Shown: positions 32,593 through 43,845, counted from the stretch's first letter. The stretch: DNA of 64,000 nt from Mangrovibacter phragmitis (GCF_001655675.1 NZ_LYRP01000050.1:105388-169387), one strand, 5' to 3'. Notes: a model not told the origin generated them from the sequence alone. Numbers and translations are program-made.

Positions 32593-32625
32593 CCTCTCTG
32601 CCTGAGCAGGGAGGTTTTCTTTTAC
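32593..32625 (+). terminator. Terminator of lpxL
   Basis: CCTCTCTGC (32593-32601) pairs with GCAGGGAGG (32606-32614), one G-U pair, 4-base loop, followed by TTTTCTTTT. Confidence 0.85.
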
Positions 32626-32710
32626 TTCTCACCGCCATCTGGTTGACGCTCACCAGAGTGATGTCTATAAATTCCTGATACCCCGACAACATTGTAACAG
32701 GAGTTTATGT

Positions 32711-33112
32711 ATGACCGGCAGCGAACTGAATTACTTCTCCACACTTGAAGAAGCGCTTGATGCAGCCCGCGAAGAGTATTTTGCCAGTCATCCTGACCTT
32801 GATGAGGATGATGTCGATATTCAGCAACTCAATATTCAAAAATACATCCTGCAGGATGGTGAAGAGATGTGGGTTGCCTGTTTTTTTGATGACGAAAATG
32901 AAGCCGATGAACAGGGTGATTATATTCCTGTGTTGTATGGCCCTGCAGCGCAGGCTGTTTTCAGTGGTGATTTTGATGAAGCAGAGCTGAGAATGGAATG
33001 GGCAGAAGAAAACACGCTACATGAATGGGATGAGGGTGAATTTCAGTATGAACCGCCACTGGACGATGAAGAAGGCAGTGCAGCCGCGGATGAATGGGAC
33101 GAGCAGGAATAA
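32711..33112 (+). CDS. msyB: MsyB, very acidic protein
   Basis: 133 residues, extremely rich in Asp and Glu. Matches E. coli MsyB (TLEEALDAAREE at the start, ENTLHEWDEGEFQYEPPLDDEEG near the end). Found as a multicopy suppressor of secretion defects; the mechanism is unclear. Between lpxL and yceK. Confidence 0.93.
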   Translation: MTGSELNYFSTLEEALDAAREEYFASHPDLDEDDVDIQQLNIQKYILQDGEEMWVACFFDDENEADEQGDYIPVLYGPAAQAVFSGDFDEAELRMEWAEENTLHEWDEGEFQYEPPLDDEEGSAAADEWDEQE

Positions 33113-33151
33113 TGGTGCGCACAGCCTGATGCCCGGGCCTGATGGGAGTCA

Positions 33152-33379
33152 TCACTCATAAGGCCCGTGATGAGCATCAACCGGCAACAACAGTGTGTCG
33201 GCAATCAGTGAAAAGGGTAAATCAATTACCGTCAGGTAGCGCCAGGCGGAATCTCTCACATCCCACTGTACACCGGGATAATACTGGTTACCGTGCCCTT
33301 GTCCGGGAACAGTCCGGCTGATTATGCTGCCACAACCACTTAATAATAGTGCCATCACCAGAATACCCGTCGTTCGCAA
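33152..33379 (-). CDS. yceK: YceK lipoprotein (DUF1375)
   Basis: 75 residues. Lipobox LLSGC (Cys about 16). The rest (GSIISRTVPGQGHGNQYYPGVQWD and DLPFSLIADTLLLPVD) is the DUF1375 pattern. Small envelope lipoprotein of unknown role, in its E. coli position next to msyB. Confidence 0.9.
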   Translation of the reverse strand: MRTTGILVMALLLSGCGSIISRTVPGQGHGNQYYPGVQWDVRDSAWRYLTVIDLPFSLIADTLLLPVDAHHGPYE

Positions 33380-33462
33380 ATTTACCGCCTTTAAAATGAA
33401 GCCGTTTGTTTAATCATAGTGAAAAACCAGGACTGCTATTTTTCTCATCTCCCAGTAACAAA

Positions 33463-33484
33463 CAGCCGGCCTGAAGGCCGGCTG
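33463..33484 (-). terminator. Terminator after opgGH
   Basis: Perfect 9-bp stem CAGCCGGCC / GGCCGGCTG with a 4-base loop, 9 bp past the opgH stop; on the minus strand it is followed by TTTGTT, a weak T-run. Confidence 0.7.
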
Positions 33485-33492
33485 AATATACA

Positions 33493-36009
33493 TTACTGAG
33501 CTTTGCTCATTTGTGAATCCCCGGAAATATCTTTCCAGGCATTTACCCAGGAAGAATATTTCTCCGGCGCAGTCCAGACACGATAATGCATTCTTGCCAT
33601 TGTCATCGGGTCACTGAGAAGCACCAGGCGGCGATCACGGTTGAGTTTATCCGGCGTTTCATTCAGTGCCTGCTCAACGTGGCGGTCACGCGCGATTTCC
33701 AGCACATCACTCTTACCGTGACGGGCTGTTGCCATTGCCGTAGCCAGCGCATTGTAAGTCGGATGAAAGACTGCCAGCATAAACCCATTGAGCAACTCAC
33801 GTTCACGGTTACGTTTCAAATACGCTTCCGTATCCACCAGCACTTGCGGTGGTGAATACTCTTCCGGGATCAGGAAGAGCTTCCAGCGCTTAGTGCGCAA
33901 TCCGTTAGTCGCACGGCTCGAAATCACCGAGACAAATGGCGAGAGGATCAGCGAGAACACGATAGGTGCCAGCCAAAACAGGAACCGCAGATCCAGCCAG
34001 GCCATACCGATTGCCCAGACCAGTCCCAGTAATAACTGCGAACCATGGCGCATAAATGCCTCACCCCATGGCGTAGAGTCATCATCGCGCTGAGGCGAAT
34101 TCCATACCACTTCCCAGCCTAAAAAAGCACTAACCACAAACACGGTATGGAACAGCATGCGTACCGGTGCCAAAAGCACTGAGAACAGCACTTCCAGAAT
34201 CAGCGAGATCAACAGACGAAACGCACCGCCAAACTCTTTAGAGCCTTTACACCAAATCAGCAATACGCTCAAAAGCTTAGGCAGGAACAACAGCACCATC
34301 GTTGAGGCAAACAGCGCTATTGCCAGTTCAGGACGCCACTGGGGCCACACTGGAAACAACTGCCGCGGCTGCAGGAAGTACTGCGGCTCGGTAAGAGCAT
34401 GTACAACCTGTAAGGCGGTAGACAACGCCAGGAACATAAACCACAACGGCGCAGACAGGTAAGACATCACGCCTGTCAGGAACACAGCGCGGTGCACTGG
34501 GTGCATCCCTTTAACCAGGAACAGACGGAAGTTCATCAGGTTACCGTGGCACCAGCGGCGGTCACGCTTCAGTTCATCCAGCAGGTTAGGCGGTAACTCT
34601 TCATAGGAACCGGGTAAATCGTAGGCTATCCATACGCCCCACCCGGCACGACGCATTAATGCTGCTTCAACAAAATCGTGCGAAAGAATAGAGCCGGCAA
34701 ACGAGCCTTCACCCGGTAGCGGCGCCAGCGCACAGTGCTCAATAAAGGGTTTGACACGGATAATGGCATTGTGCCCCCAGTAGTGAGATTCTCCCAACTG
34801 CCAGAAGTGCAAACCTGCGGTAAACAAAGGCCCATAGACGCGAGTCGCAAACTGCTGACAACGGGCATAAAGTGTATCCATGCCAGAAGCACGCGGTGCA
34901 GACTGAATGATCCCTGCGTTCGGGTTTGCTTCCATTAACCGCACCAGGCCAGTCAGACAGTCGCCAGTCATCACGGAGTCAGCATCCAGTACAACCATAT
35001 AACTGTACTGGCTGCCCCAGCGACGGCAAAAGTCATCAATGTTGCCACTTTTGCGTTTCACCCGGCGGCGGCGGCGGCGGTAAAAAATCTGCCCTTCCCC
35101 ACCGACTTCGGCGAGTAAATCCATCCAGGCTTTCTGCTCAGCGACACAAATATCCGGGTTGTAACTGTCGCTCAGGATATAAACATCAAAATGTGCATGT
35201 TGCCCCGTTGCTTTTACCGACTCCCAGGTTGCCCGTAGCCCGGCAAATACCCGGTTAACATCTTCATTACAGATAGGCATGATGAGCGCAGTACGGTGCT
35301 CGGGGTTAATCGGCTCATCACCCACCGTCGAAGCAGAAATACTGTATTTATCCCGCCCAATAAGCAGTTGTAAAAAGCCCATCAGCGCGGTCCAGAAACC
35401 AGCTGAAACCCAGCAGAACAACACAGCGAACAGAATCAGAATGCCACTTTGCAGTACATAAGGCAGTATCTGCATGAACGACACCCATAAATCCTGCCTG
35501 ACCATATCCGCAGGATTAATCAGTGCCCAGCCCTGGTATGGCAAAATGGTTTTCATATACCAGGTTGCCACGACAGTCTGAGAGAGAGTGAGTAACAGCA
35601 GGATATACCGGCGCAAAGTTCCCACCATGCGCCACTTCTGCTCTGCTTTTTGCTCTTCTTTAGACAAGGAGTGATGACGAGGCGAACGCTCACGCCCCAG
35701 CAAACGTTCCCAGACACGCCCAATAGGGTTAGTGCGCCAGGGTTCAGGAGCCATTGAAGAGCGGTGGGTTGCAGGCATAGCCTGCAATTGATCACGGCCT
35801 TCTTTATCTTTCACCATGACGCTGCTGTTAGCCACCCAAGGCCAGTTCAGAGCGAGACGGGGCTTAACAGAGACCAGTGGCGAATCATCATCTCTTGAAA
35901 AAGCACCGGCCTGTGGTTGCAGGGCCTGGTGTATTGCTTTAATTTCCAGCCCTTTAAGAGCTGATTTCTGCGTGTCAGGCAGCGGCAGATTATCAATATA
36001 ATCAGGCAT
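33493..36009 (-). CDS. opgH: OpgH, osmoregulated periplasmic glucan glucosyltransferase
   Basis: Makes the beta-1,2 glucan backbone from UDP-glucose and moves it across the inner membrane. 838 residues (E. coli 847). Membrane segments at about 140-215, GT2 catalytic domain at about 235-460 with [10 protein letters not shown] and the DRRWCHGN motif, then several more membrane segments (about 510-700). 14 bp after opgG. OpgH also couples UDP-glucose level to cell division in E. coli. Confidence 0.96.
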   Translation of the reverse strand: MPDYIDNLPLPDTQKSALKGLEIKAIHQALQPQAGAFSRDDDSPLVSVKPRLALNWPWVANSSVMVKDKEGRDQLQAMPATHRSSMAPEPWRTNPIGRVWERLLGRERSPRHHSLSKEEQKAEQKWRMVGTLRRYILLLLTLSQTVVATWYMKTILPYQGWALINPADMVRQDLWVSFMQILPYVLQSGILILFAVLFCWVSAGFWTALMGFLQLLIGRDKYSISASTVGDEPINPEHRTALIMPICNEDVNRVFAGLRATWESVKATGQHAHFDVYILSDSYNPDICVAEQKAWMDLLAEVGGEGQIFYRRRRRRVKRKSGNIDDFCRRWGSQYSYMVVLDADSVMTGDCLTGLVRLMEANPNAGIIQSAPRASGMDTLYARCQQFATRVYGPLFTAGLHFWQLGESHYWGHNAIIRVKPFIEHCALAPLPGEGSFAGSILSHDFVEAALMRRAGWGVWIAYDLPGSYEELPPNLLDELKRDRRWCHGNLMNFRLFLVKGMHPVHRAVFLTGVMSYLSAPLWFMFLALSTALQVVHALTEPQYFLQPRQLFPVWPQWRPELAIALFASTMVLLFLPKLLSVLLIWCKGSKEFGGAFRLLISLILEVLFSVLLAPVRMLFHTVFVVSAFLGWEVVWNSPQRDDDSTPWGEAFMRHGSQLLLGLVWAIGMAWLDLRFLFWLAPIVFSLILSPFVSVISSRATNGLRTKRWKLFLIPEEYSPPQVLVDTEAYLKRNRERELLNGFMLAVFHPTYNALATAMATARHGKSDVLEIARDRHVEQALNETPDKLNRDRRLVLLSDPMTMARMHYRVWTAPEKYSSWVNAWKDISGDSQMSKAQ

Positions 36010-36023
36010 AGTTTACAGTCAGC

Positions 36024-37577
36024 TTATTCATTAGCAGGGAGCTGGTAGCTCCAGGTTTCACTTAATGTCTGATCACCATTGACCAGGGCAGCCCGCATTT
36101 CTGTGGTCTTTTTCGGATCTTTTATTTTAACGCGCAGAGTTAAACGCCAGCCTTTTGTAACCGGGTTATAACGCACGCTGTTTTCAACAATTTCTCCATT
36201 GTCCCCAATGCTGGCCTGAGAAGCCACTGGTGTATTATCCGGCAATGTCTTCATCTGCGGCCCGTCAAAATCGACAATAAATGCGATAGTGCCATCGGGC
36301 TGGCGGATAAGGTTGGTTTGTTTCACGTCTCCTGTAGAACGACGGGTCTGCGTTACCCACGCATTATCCGGGTCATGCAGTTTGCTTTCGTCTTTGGTAA
36401 ACGTCAGTTTGTAATTGAAATCCATTTCCTTGCCCGGATCTGGCAATTGGTCTGGCGTCCAGAACGCAACGATATTGTCGTTGGTTTCATCATTGGTAGG
36501 AATTTCCACCAGTTCCACATGCCCTTTACCCCAGTTGCCTTGCGGCTCAACCCAGGCACTTGGGCGCTCGTCATAGCGATCATCCAGATCTTCGTAACGC
36601 GAGAACTGGCGGCCTCGCTGCAACAGACCAAAGCCTTTCGGGTTTTCCATGGTATAGGTGCTGACCGCTAAATGTTTCGGGTTATTCAGCGGACGCCAAA
36701 TCCACTCGCCATTACCGGCATGAATAGACAGGCCATCTGAATCATGAATTTCTGGGCGGTAATTAATCGTTGGTGACGGCTGTTGCGGCCCATACAGGAA
36801 CATACTGGTCAACGGCGCAATACCCAATTTACCCACTTTATCGCGCAAGTAGATTTTAGACTGCACATCAACCACGCTATCACGCCCCGGGAACAGGACA
36901 AACCGGTAAGCCCCGGTGGCACGAGGAGAATCCAGCAACGCATAAATAGTCAGGCGTTTATCTTCTGGTTTGGGGCGCTCAATCCAGAACTCACGAAAGC
37001 GCGGGAACTCTTCACCAGAAGGTAACGCTGTATCTATTGCCAGACCCCGGGCAGAAAGCCCGTATACCTGGCCTGCACCAATTACCCGGAAGTAGCTGGC
37101 CCCCAGCACACTAAGGATTTCGTCTTCTTTATCTTTACTGTTGATAGGATACAGTACCTTAAACCCGGCGAAACCGAGGTCTTTGACGCTGTCTTTATCG
37201 TGCTTCACGTTGCCAAAGTTAAAATAATCCGGACTGTATTTGATTTCATGCACACTGGTCGCCGTCACTTCATTAATTTTGACTGGCGTATCGAAATACA
37301 TGCCCTGATGGTAAAATTCGAGTCTGAACGGGGTTTTGAGGTTATGCCAGTAGGCTTTATCGTGATTGAACTGAATCTGCTGGTAATCGGCAAATTTCAT
37401 GTCCTTGAAAACAGATGGCAGATTGCTCTTTGGCGCCTGGTAGCTGCTGCCCGCAAGGGATTTTGCCTGTTTTGCGACATCATCAATGGAGAACGCCCAC
37501 ACAGATGAGGTATAAAGCGACATTAATACTGCCGCGCCGACCCAACGCATTTTCATCATTTCTAGTTTATGTTTCAT
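36024..37577 (-). CDS. opgG: OpgG, periplasmic glucan biosynthesis protein
   Basis: Periplasmic partner of OpgH in glucan branching/processing. Sec signal peptide ([21 protein letters not shown]). The start is uncertain: 37577 ([12 protein letters not shown]), 37559 (MMKMRW, the E. coli choice) and a GTG at 37589 are all in frame; the GGGGG upstream does not decide. Otherwise full length, ending WSYQLPANE as in E. coli. Divergent from opgC, with about 240 bp between. Confidence 0.94.
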   Translation of the reverse strand: MKHKLEMMKMRWVGAAVLMSLYTSSVWAFSIDDVAKQAKSLAGSSYQAPKSNLPSVFKDMKFADYQQIQFNHDKAYWHNLKTPFRLEFYHQGMYFDTPVKINEVTATSVHEIKYSPDYFNFGNVKHDKDSVKDLGFAGFKVLYPINSKDKEDEILSVLGASYFRVIGAGQVYGLSARGLAIDTALPSGEEFPRFREFWIERPKPEDKRLTIYALLDSPRATGAYRFVLFPGRDSVVDVQSKIYLRDKVGKLGIAPLTSMFLYGPQQPSPTINYRPEIHDSDGLSIHAGNGEWIWRPLNNPKHLAVSTYTMENPKGFGLLQRGRQFSRYEDLDDRYDERPSAWVEPQGNWGKGHVELVEIPTNDETNDNIVAFWTPDQLPDPGKEMDFNYKLTFTKDESKLHDPDNAWVTQTRRSTGDVKQTNLIRQPDGTIAFIVDFDGPQMKTLPDNTPVASQASIGDNGEIVENSVRYNPVTKGWRLTLRVKIKDPKKTTEMRAALVNGDQTLSETWSYQLPANE

Positions 37578-37830
37578 ATTAACCAGCACATCCCCCTTTG
37601 TGTGCTTAAATCAATCCGATCCATTCTAAAGTATACTCCAGGCTTCCGACAACCAAATCCCCTCCTGGTTTAACACACTGGCTCATGGATTAAACAACCG
37701 GCAACAAGTTTGCTTCCAATATGTCCTTTAATCCTGGAGACAGCCTCTGTCTCTTCGTGTAAGTTAGCCCGGACTGTAAACAATTCATCGCTCAGGGATA
37801 AGGTGAAAAGTCTGAGATTGTTGGAGTTTT

Positions 37831-38985
37831 ATGAGTAATACACCAGTGCAACGAGAATTTTTTCTCGATTCTATCCGGGCATGGTTAATGATTTTAGGGA
37901 TTCCGTTCCACATATCATTAATCTACTCCACCCACCAGTGGCACATTAACAGTGTCACGCCATCCTTGTGGCTGACCATTTTCAATGACTTCATCCATGC
38001 ATTCAGAATGCAGGTCTTTTTCGTTATTTCTGGCTACTTTTCCTGGATGCTCTACCTGCGCTACAACCGGAAACGGTGGTGGGTACTACGCACAGAGCGT
38101 GTGGCTGTTCCCATGCTGGCATCCATTCCACTCCTGACACTGCCACAATTTTTCCTTCTGCAGCATTTAAGTGGTGAAAACCGTCGCTGGGGAAGTTTTA
38201 CGTTATACCAGAAATATAACACGCTGGTCTGGGAGTTGATTTCCCATCTGTGGTTCCTGCTTGTGCTGGTTATTCTGACGACACTAGGTTTAGTTTTGTT
38301 TCAAAGAATAAAACGGGGCAAAGGGTTCTCATGGATATTTCCCGACCCAGAAACGTTAACTTTAGGAAAACTTTCGGTTATATTTTTGTTGTTAGGTTTA
38401 AGTTATGCCGCCCTGCGCCGCCTGATTTTTATTTTCGCGCCACAAATTCTTTCTGATGGGCTGTTTAATTTCACTATTATGCAACCCTTGTTTTATCTGC
38501 CCTTTTTCTTGCTTGGCGCACTTGCATTTAAATACCCATTACTAAAAGCCCGCTTCATCCATCCACATGTTGGGTGCTGGGCCGGTTCTCTGGTGGGCGT
38601 TGCCGCCTACATGCTTAACCAGCACTATGGTAGTGGAGATAAGTGGTTATATGAAACTGACAGCGTGATAACCATGCTGCTCGGCGTATGGATGGTCAAT
38701 GTAGTCTTTTCCTTCGGGCATACTTTACTTAACAGCCATTCACCTCGTGTGACTTATTTTGTCAATGCCTCTCTGTTCATTTATCTGGTTCACCACCCAC
38801 TCACACTCATTTTTGGTGGTTTCATCATGCCGCATATTGCATCCAACACGCTGGGCTTTCTCGCTGGCATGGTATTCGTGATGAGTATTGCCATCATGCT
38901 GTATGAAATTCATCTGCGCATCCCTGTGCTGCGTTTCCTTTTTTCCGGGAAACCCCAGCGCAAGTGCAACACCGTGACAGTTTAA
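37831..38985 (+). CDS. opgC: OpgC, glucan succinyltransferase
   Basis: 384 residues, acyltransferase-3 family, about 10 membrane segments. Adds succinyl groups to the periplasmic glucans made by OpgGH. The family signature [25 protein letters not shown], with the conserved Arg and His, is at the N-terminus. Divergent from opgGH, as in E. coli. Confidence 0.94.
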   Translation: MSNTPVQREFFLDSIRAWLMILGIPFHISLIYSTHQWHINSVTPSLWLTIFNDFIHAFRMQVFFVISGYFSWMLYLRYNRKRWWVLRTERVAVPMLASIPLLTLPQFFLLQHLSGENRRWGSFTLYQKYNTLVWELISHLWFLLVLVILTTLGLVLFQRIKRGKGFSWIFPDPETLTLGKLSVIFLLLGLSYAALRRLIFIFAPQILSDGLFNFTIMQPLFYLPFFLLGALAFKYPLLKARFIHPHVGCWAGSLVGVAAYMLNQHYGSGDKWLYETDSVITMLLGVWMVNVVFSFGHTLLNSHSPRVTYFVNASLFIYLVHHPLTLIFGGFIMPHIASNTLGFLAGMVFVMSIAIMLYEIHLRIPVLRFLFSGKPQRKCNTVTV

Positions 38986-39011
38986 CTCTCCAGTCTGGCA
39001 GAACATATCTG

Positions 39012-39542
39012 TCAGACTGAATCATAATTCATCAGCAAGTGCTGGTATAAATCATGCGTTTCCTGGTCATAACAACAAAACACCACCTGATGTGGTAAAG
39101 AGTGGTTGCGCAAGAAATCACATACGGTACTCATCGCAATCTGTGCTGCGGCCGGTTTTGGGTAACCGTAAATTCCCGTACTGATTGCAGGAAAAGCAAT
39201 GCGCTGGTAGCCATGAGATGCCGCCAGTTGCAGGCTATTATGATATGCATCAGCCAATAACCCCGCTTCATCGTGATCTCCCCCCTGCCATACCGGCCCA
39301 ACAGCATGGATAATCGCCTTTACCGGTATATCACCAGGCCCCGTAATTACAGCCTGCCCGGTCGGGCAGGCACCATTCTGCCGGTAAATTGCTGAACATT
39401 GCTCCAGTAACTCAGGCCCGGCCGCATGGTGAATCGCCCCATCAACACCGCCGCCACCCTGTAATTGCGCATTTGCTGCATTGACAATAACATCAACATC
39501 AAGAGACGTGATATCGCCAGAAATAACAGAGATACGAGACAT
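39012..39542 (-). CDS. ymdB: YmdB, macrodomain O-acetyl-ADP-ribose deacetylase
   Basis: 176 residues, a complete macrodomain: [30 protein letters not shown] holds the ADP-ribose-binding Asn and Asp, and ISTGIYGYP the second loop. In E. coli YmdB also inhibits RNase III and affects biofilm. The neighbouring clsC and curli genes of E. coli are absent, and ymdB points away from csgD. Confidence 0.93.
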   Translation of the reverse strand: MSRISVISGDITSLDVDVIVNAANAQLQGGGGVDGAIHHAAGPELLEQCSAIYRQNGACPTGQAVITGPGDIPVKAIIHAVGPVWQGGDHDEAGLLADAYHNSLQLAASHGYQRIAFPAISTGIYGYPKPAAAQIAMSTVCDFLRNHSLPHQVVFCCYDQETHDLYQHLLMNYDSV

Positions 39543-40225
39543 ATTCCCCCCTTTTACCGCAGAAAAAACACCTGTCTCCCGGGGATGCCCGACAGGACTT
39601 CCTGTTATAAGGGTAGTCCGGCCTCCGGCGATAAACTGCTTACCTGCTCCCAGTTTTATCTCAATTCCCCATCAAGCCTCTGGCGACATCTCTTTTCTGT
39701 TGCCATTTTTTTACCAGGGAAAACCACTCTGCGAGGTACCTGACTCTTCAACCGATTTAACCGATGCAGTGGCGTTATCATTACTTAAATAAAATTATGT
39801 CATCAATACAGTTTTATCTTAAGAATTCCATAAAAAATAAAAGCCACTCAAAAAAGTGATTAACATACGATAACGCCCTGAAATATAACAATATAAATTT
39901 AATAAAATCAATAAGTTAAATAAGAAAGATCATAAAAAGAAGTATTTTTTTATTTCCAGATAAATTCGACTGCATTCATTCCATAAGTGATATTGAAATA
40001 ATTTTAAATCTAAATTTACTAAATGTTACATCCAAAAGGTTTGCCTGAACAAGCTAACTGAATAAATTGAAACAATAGATTTTCATTGCCTTTTGATTTC
40101 GCACCCTCAATGGATGAATGGGGTGATAACGTCACACAGCAGCACGTCACCTGTCAGTTGAAAAAGGTTTGCCGTAATTGTGAAAACGTTCTATTGCAGG
40201 TGCCATAAACCCGTGGAGTTACATC
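39543..40225 (+). promoter_or_regulatory. Intergenic region upstream of csgD
   Basis: 683 bases between divergent ymdB and csgD without a supported gene. The part from about 39780 to 40090 is strongly AT-rich, as expected for the H-NS/IHF/OmpR-controlled csgD promoter of E. coli. In E. coli this is where csgBAC begins on the other strand; no csgB, csgA or csgC is present. I cannot mark individual binding sites. Confidence 0.5.
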
Positions 40226-40873
40226 ATGTATCATGAATTCCATCGCTTACATGCCCAGACATTATTGTTGATAACCAGGCCATCGCTTCTTTCCACGGCA
40301 TTGTTTCAGTATCTGCGTACAGAGCTGGACCTGGATGGTCACATCCATAATATCCAGCAACCTCTGGAAGCCATCCCTGGCAATACGCTTATCCTGTTTG
40401 ATATGGCATTTGCTGAACGTAACCATATTCATTACTGGCAAGAAGTACTTAGCCATACCACATCAAGTAGCCAGGTTTTACTTATCAATATGCCAAACAC
40501 ACAACCTGAGCATAATGTCAGTAACTGGCAGCATATTGCCGGCGTATTTTTTGTCAGTGAGAGTGAAAAGAGCGTACTGGAAGGTATTGGTGGTATCTTG
40601 CGTGGAGAACACGACTTTTCAAGCCAGGTTGCCAGCCACTGGATGAAATCATCACAACGCTCTGAACCTTATATCTACGAATCTTCTTCACTGACTCAGC
40701 GTGAAAAAGAGATCCTGAATAAATTGCGCATTGGCGCATCCAACAATGAAATTGCCCGTTCGCTTTTTATCAGTGAAAATACGGTTAAAACTCACCTGTA
40801 CAATCTGTTCCGTAAAATTTCAGTTAAGAACCGTACCCAGGCTGTTTCCTGGGCCAATAATCATATGATGTAA
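40226..40873 (+). CDS. csgD: CsgD, LuxR-family biofilm regulator (orphan)
   Basis: 215 residues. N-terminal receiver-like domain, then a LuxR helix-turn-helix at about 150-210 whose sequence (REKEILNKLRIGASNNEIARSLFISENTVKTHLYNLF) is essentially that of E. coli CsgD; the N-terminal half has diverged more. CsgD switches on curli and, through adrA/dgcC, cellulose. Here neither csgEFG (downstream) nor csgBAC (upstream) is present. A terminator follows directly, so the gene is monocistronic. Confidence 0.93.
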   Translation: MYHEFHRLHAQTLLLITRPSLLSTALFQYLRTELDLDGHIHNIQQPLEAIPGNTLILFDMAFAERNHIHYWQEVLSHTTSSSQVLLINMPNTQPEHNVSNWQHIAGVFFVSESEKSVLEGIGGILRGEHDFSSQVASHWMKSSQRSEPYIYESSSLTQREKEILNKLRIGASNNEIARSLFISENTVKTHLYNLFRKISVKNRTQAVSWANNHMM

Positions 40874-40874
40874 A

Positions 40875-40908
40875 AAACCGGCACTGATGCCGGTTTCTCT
40901 GTTTTTTT
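40875..40908 (+). terminator. Terminator of csgD
   Basis: AAACCGGCA (40875-40883) pairs with TGCCGGTTT (40888-40896), then CTCTG and TTTTTTT. Confidence 0.9.
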
Positions 40909-40935
40909 ATCGTTCTGCAGGGCAGGCTGCAATAT

Positions 40936-41499
40936 TTACGGTTGTGACTGCTCACCTTCTTCCTGAAGTTCATCCCACATAGCCTGAATAGCTTCGCGAG
41001 TCACCTGGGCCAGTGTGCGCCAGAACACTGTTGTAGCATGTGCTTCAACTTTGCCAAGGAAAGTGCCGCACCAGGGAAGCAGAAAACTGTCAAACAGGGT
41101 TTGCAGCGCGAGTGACTCACCTTCCTGAGCCTGGTCTTCAAGCCAGGATGCCGCCAGTAAAATGCCACCAAAGTTGTCTGCCGGGGCATCTGACAATGGC
41201 ATACCACGGCTGCTGAGAAACTCACGGATTTCAGCTTCGCTACTCCCTTCAACCCAGCTGCTGCGCAATGGGCTCACTCGACACTCATCTCCCACAAACA
41301 GCATGTGGTAGTCTGCGCTTACTGCTGCCATGTCTGTATGCTCTTGCAAGCGAGACAGCAGTTCCTCCTGCTCCAGTGGCCAGCTTTGTGCCAGCTTACC
41401 TTCCTGAATCGCCGTGTAGAGCGGTACCAACAATGGATCCTGAGGTTGACGGTAAAATAGCGAACCTAAAATACGGCAAAGAATAGAAAACTCATTCAT
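40936..41499 (-). CDS. ycdY: YcdY, TorD-family chaperone of YcdX
   Basis: 187 residues from the ATG at 41499 (MNEFSILCRILGSLFYRQPQD), with an AAGG site ahead; an upstream ATG two codons away is possible. TorD/DmsD-like redox-enzyme maturation protein. In E. coli YcdY increases the activity of YcdX by helping metal loading; here ycdX lies directly upstream on the same strand, as in E. coli. Confidence 0.93.
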   Translation of the reverse strand: MNEFSILCRILGSLFYRQPQDPLLVPLYTAIQEGKLAQSWPLEQEELLSRLQEHTDMAAVSADYHMLFVGDECRVSPLRSSWVEGSSEAEIREFLSSRGMPLSDAPADNFGGILLAASWLEDQAQEGESLALQTLFDSFLLPWCGTFLGKVEAHATTVFWRTLAQVTREAIQAMWDELQEEGEQSQP

Positions 41500-41553
41500 T
41501 ATCATGACCTTTTCCAGGCACCAGCCTGCAGGGTTAATTCAATTGCAGCAAAT

Positions 41554-42291
41554 TCAGAGTGCTGCGAACTCTTCAACAGGTGTCATGCCATGGGATTCCA
41601 GAAAATCCAGTAACCGGCGTGGCGATACATTTAAAATGCGTTCGCGAGGAAAAGCGACTTTATTGAGGATCTTTTCACATTCATGAAAATGCCCAAGAGT
41701 GAAGGCGGTATGCGAATCGGACCCTAATGACAACCATCCTCCGGATTCCTTCACTGCCGCAGCAATTTCAGTGCAATTAGCTTCAGACCCTTTACGTGAA
41801 TGGGTAAACGAGGAGTTATTCAGCTCCAGCGCCACATTGTAACGCGCTGCTGCTTCAGCAATGGCCGGGATATCAACAGGAAATTTGGGGTTACCGGGGT
41901 GGCTGATGATATGGACTTGACCGGATGCCATAGCCGCAATCATTGCTGTGGTATGGGTGTCTTTATCTGCCGGAGGGAACACAGGCTCATGAAAACCGGC
42001 AACGACCAAATCCAGTGAATCACGCATATGCCCCACGCAATCTGTTTCACCATCGGTATTTTTAATGTTCGCTTCAATACCACGTAAAATCCCCACACCA
42101 TTAACTATCCGCGGCCAAATGCGCATATTGACGAAGTGCCAGTAGTGCGGTGCATCCGCCATTTCCGGACCGTGGTCAGTAATTGCAAACAGTTTGATAC
42201 CAGCAGCTTTCGCCTGAGCGATGTAATCGTGAAGGGTGCTGTATGCATGGGTACTGGCAACCGTATGCATATGCAAATCTACGGGGTACAT
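41554..42291 (-). CDS. ycdX: YcdX, PHP-domain zinc phosphatase
   Basis: 245 residues, the E. coli length. PHP fold with trinuclear zinc: DLHMHTVAS near the start, [22 protein letters not shown] and GSDSHTA supply the metal ligands. Linked to swarming in E. coli. Forms a group with ycdY. Confidence 0.95.
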   Translation of the reverse strand: MYPVDLHMHTVASTHAYSTLHDYIAQAKAAGIKLFAITDHGPEMADAPHYWHFVNMRIWPRIVNGVGILRGIEANIKNTDGETDCVGHMRDSLDLVVAGFHEPVFPPADKDTHTTAMIAAMASGQVHIISHPGNPKFPVDIPAIAEAAARYNVALELNNSSFTHSRKGSEANCTEIAAAVKESGGWLSLGSDSHTAFTLGHFHECEKILNKVAFPRERILNVSPRRLLDFLESHGMTPVEEFAAL

Positions 42292-42359
42292 AGCAATCTC
42301 CTGTTAAAAACAACAACAATGATAACAGTTATCTTTCCGGATGTTGATACAGCTGTGTG

Positions 42360-43301
42360 TCAGTAACCACGTTCTTTATCGACCTGCCCTGGTGGGATAG
42401 CGCCTTGCTTAAGAGCATTTATCAATTTTGCTAAATAGATGACAGCGTCATCAAGCCGGGTGGAGGCAGCAATATGCGGGGTAATTGTTACACGCGGATG
42501 TCTCCACAAAGGGTTATTTGCAGGTAAAGGTTCCTGACGCACAACATCAAGCGTAGCACGCAGAATCTGCCCTGATTCCACTGCAGCGAGGAGGTCATCT
42601 TCGACAACATGCGCACCACGCCCGAGGTTCAGCAGAAATGCGCCTTGTGGTAAACGCGCCAGTAAAGCCTGGTTAATCATGCCCTCTGTTTGCGGGGTGT
42701 GTGGTAATAAATTAATAAGCACCCGTGTTTCTGCTAAAAATGCATCCAGCGACTCGTTGCCGGCAAAACTGCTCACACCCGGCCAGTCTTTCGGTTGGCG
42801 GCTCCAGGTACGTAATGGAAAACCCCAGGGTAACAGGCTTTCTGCCACACGCTTGCTCAGTACACCAGCCCCGAGGATGCCGATAGTAAAGTCACTGGAC
42901 TGATACTCTTCCAGAGGTTCCCAGCGCCCTTCACGCTGTAACGCCTGGTAGTCATCAAACCGGCGAAACCAGCGCAATACCTGGCTTACCGCGAATTCCT
43001 GCATTTGTTTTCCCATACCGGCATCTTCAAGGCGATACAGCGGGACATGGGCCGGGATAAAATCCGGGTCCTGTTTGAGCTGATTAAGCACGGAATCCAC
43101 TCCGGCACCAAGTGCAATAACGGCCTTCAGGTTGTGCCGCCCGGCAAGCATTTCCCGCGGTGGGTGCCATACCAGTGCAAAATCTGCGGGTGCGTTATCA
43201 CCCGGTTGCCATATGCGCACGGTAGTACCGGGCATAGCTTGCTCCAGGCTGTGTACCCAGCGAGCTGAATCAAAATCGGGGTGGTAGAAAAGTATCTGCA
43301 T
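42360..43301 (-). CDS. ghrA: GhrA, glyoxylate/hydroxypyruvate reductase A
   Basis: 313 residues. Reduces glyoxylate and hydroxypyruvate with NADPH. D-2-hydroxyacid dehydrogenase fold: [21 protein letters not shown] is the nucleotide-binding loop, with catalytic Arg in [15 protein letters not shown] and His in [10 protein letters not shown]. Same position next to tRNA-Ser as in E. coli. Confidence 0.94.
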   Translation of the reverse strand: MQILFYHPDFDSARWVHSLEQAMPGTTVRIWQPGDNAPADFALVWHPPREMLAGRHNLKAVIALGAGVDSVLNQLKQDPDFIPAHVPLYRLEDAGMGKQMQEFAVSQVLRWFRRFDDYQALQREGRWEPLEEYQSSDFTIGILGAGVLSKRVAESLLPWGFPLRTWSRQPKDWPGVSSFAGNESLDAFLAETRVLINLLPHTPQTEGMINQALLARLPQGAFLLNLGRGAHVVEDDLLAAVESGQILRATLDVVRQEPLPANNPLWRHPRVTITPHIAASTRLDDAVIYLAKLINALKQGAIPPGQVDKERGY

Positions 43302-43502
43302 TTCGCCTCCTGTTTTGCACAGGCTTACTGCAAAGTGACATTAGCGCAAGGTCTGTGGGAGAAAAAACGGCATTATTTGTTGGTTTTGCCAGCATTTTGC
43401 GTGAAGTTTAGCTAAACGATTCTTTTTGCAAAAAAGTTGATTGACGCTGGCAGCGCTTTTCCCTAAATTAAGCGCCGTTCCATTCCGGTGGTTCAATAAT
43501 TT

Positions 43503-43590
43503 GGTGAGGTGTCCGAGAGGCTGAAGGAGCACGCCTGGAAAGTGTGTATACGGCAACGTATCGAGGGTTCGAATCCCTCCCTCACCGCCA
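43503..43590 (+). tRNA. serX: tRNA-Ser (anticodon GGA)
   Basis: 88 nt with encoded CCA. Acceptor GGTGAGG pairs with CCTCACC, anticodon loop CTGGAAA (anticodon GGA), a long variable arm and GGGTTCGAATCCC T-arm: a class II serine tRNA. It lies 200 bp from ghrA as in E. coli, where serX is a known island insertion site. Confidence 0.97.
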
Positions 43591-43670
43591 TATTCTTAGA
43601 GAAGCTCGTACTTAGGTACGGGCTTTTTTATTGCCCGAAACTCCCAGAGGGAGGGTGAGAACCCTCGTCA
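43572..43670 (+). repeat. Direct repeat, copy 1: tRNA-Ser 3' end, terminator and flank
   Basis: 99 bases starting with the last 19 nt of the tRNA. An equal-length copy with three mismatches (96/99) begins 173 bases downstream at 43745. Confidence 0.9.
43602..43630 (+). terminator. Terminator of tRNA-Ser
   Basis: AGCTCGTAC (43603-43611) pairs with GTACGGGCT (43616-43624), one G-U pair, then TTTTTT. Confidence 0.85.
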
Positions 43671-43744
43671 GGGTTCGACTGATACCGCAGGTATCAGGAC
43701 AACCTGTGCAACAGGTTGCCCCAAAGGGGTGAGCGCAGCGAATC

Positions 43745-43843
43745 AATCCCTCCCTCACCGCCATATTCTTAGAGAAGCTCATACTTAGGTACGGGCTTTT
43801 TTATTGCCCGATACTCCCAGAGGGAGGGTAAGAACCCTCGTCA
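43745..43843 (+). repeat. Direct repeat, copy 2: tRNA-Ser 3'-end remnant
   Basis: Second copy of the 99-base repeat, offset 173. It carries the tRNA 3' end without the rest of a tRNA, and its hairpin has a G-to-A change that weakens the terminator. The 74 bases between the copies are not tRNA sequence. It could be an attachment-site scar or a decayed tandem tRNA duplication. Confidence 0.85.
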
Positions 43844-43845
43844 TT

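Noticed and set aside
43572..43843. Repeats after tRNA-Ser as the start of a CRISPR array or an active prophage att site
   Set aside because: Only two 99-base copies, no cas genes and no integrase within the window.
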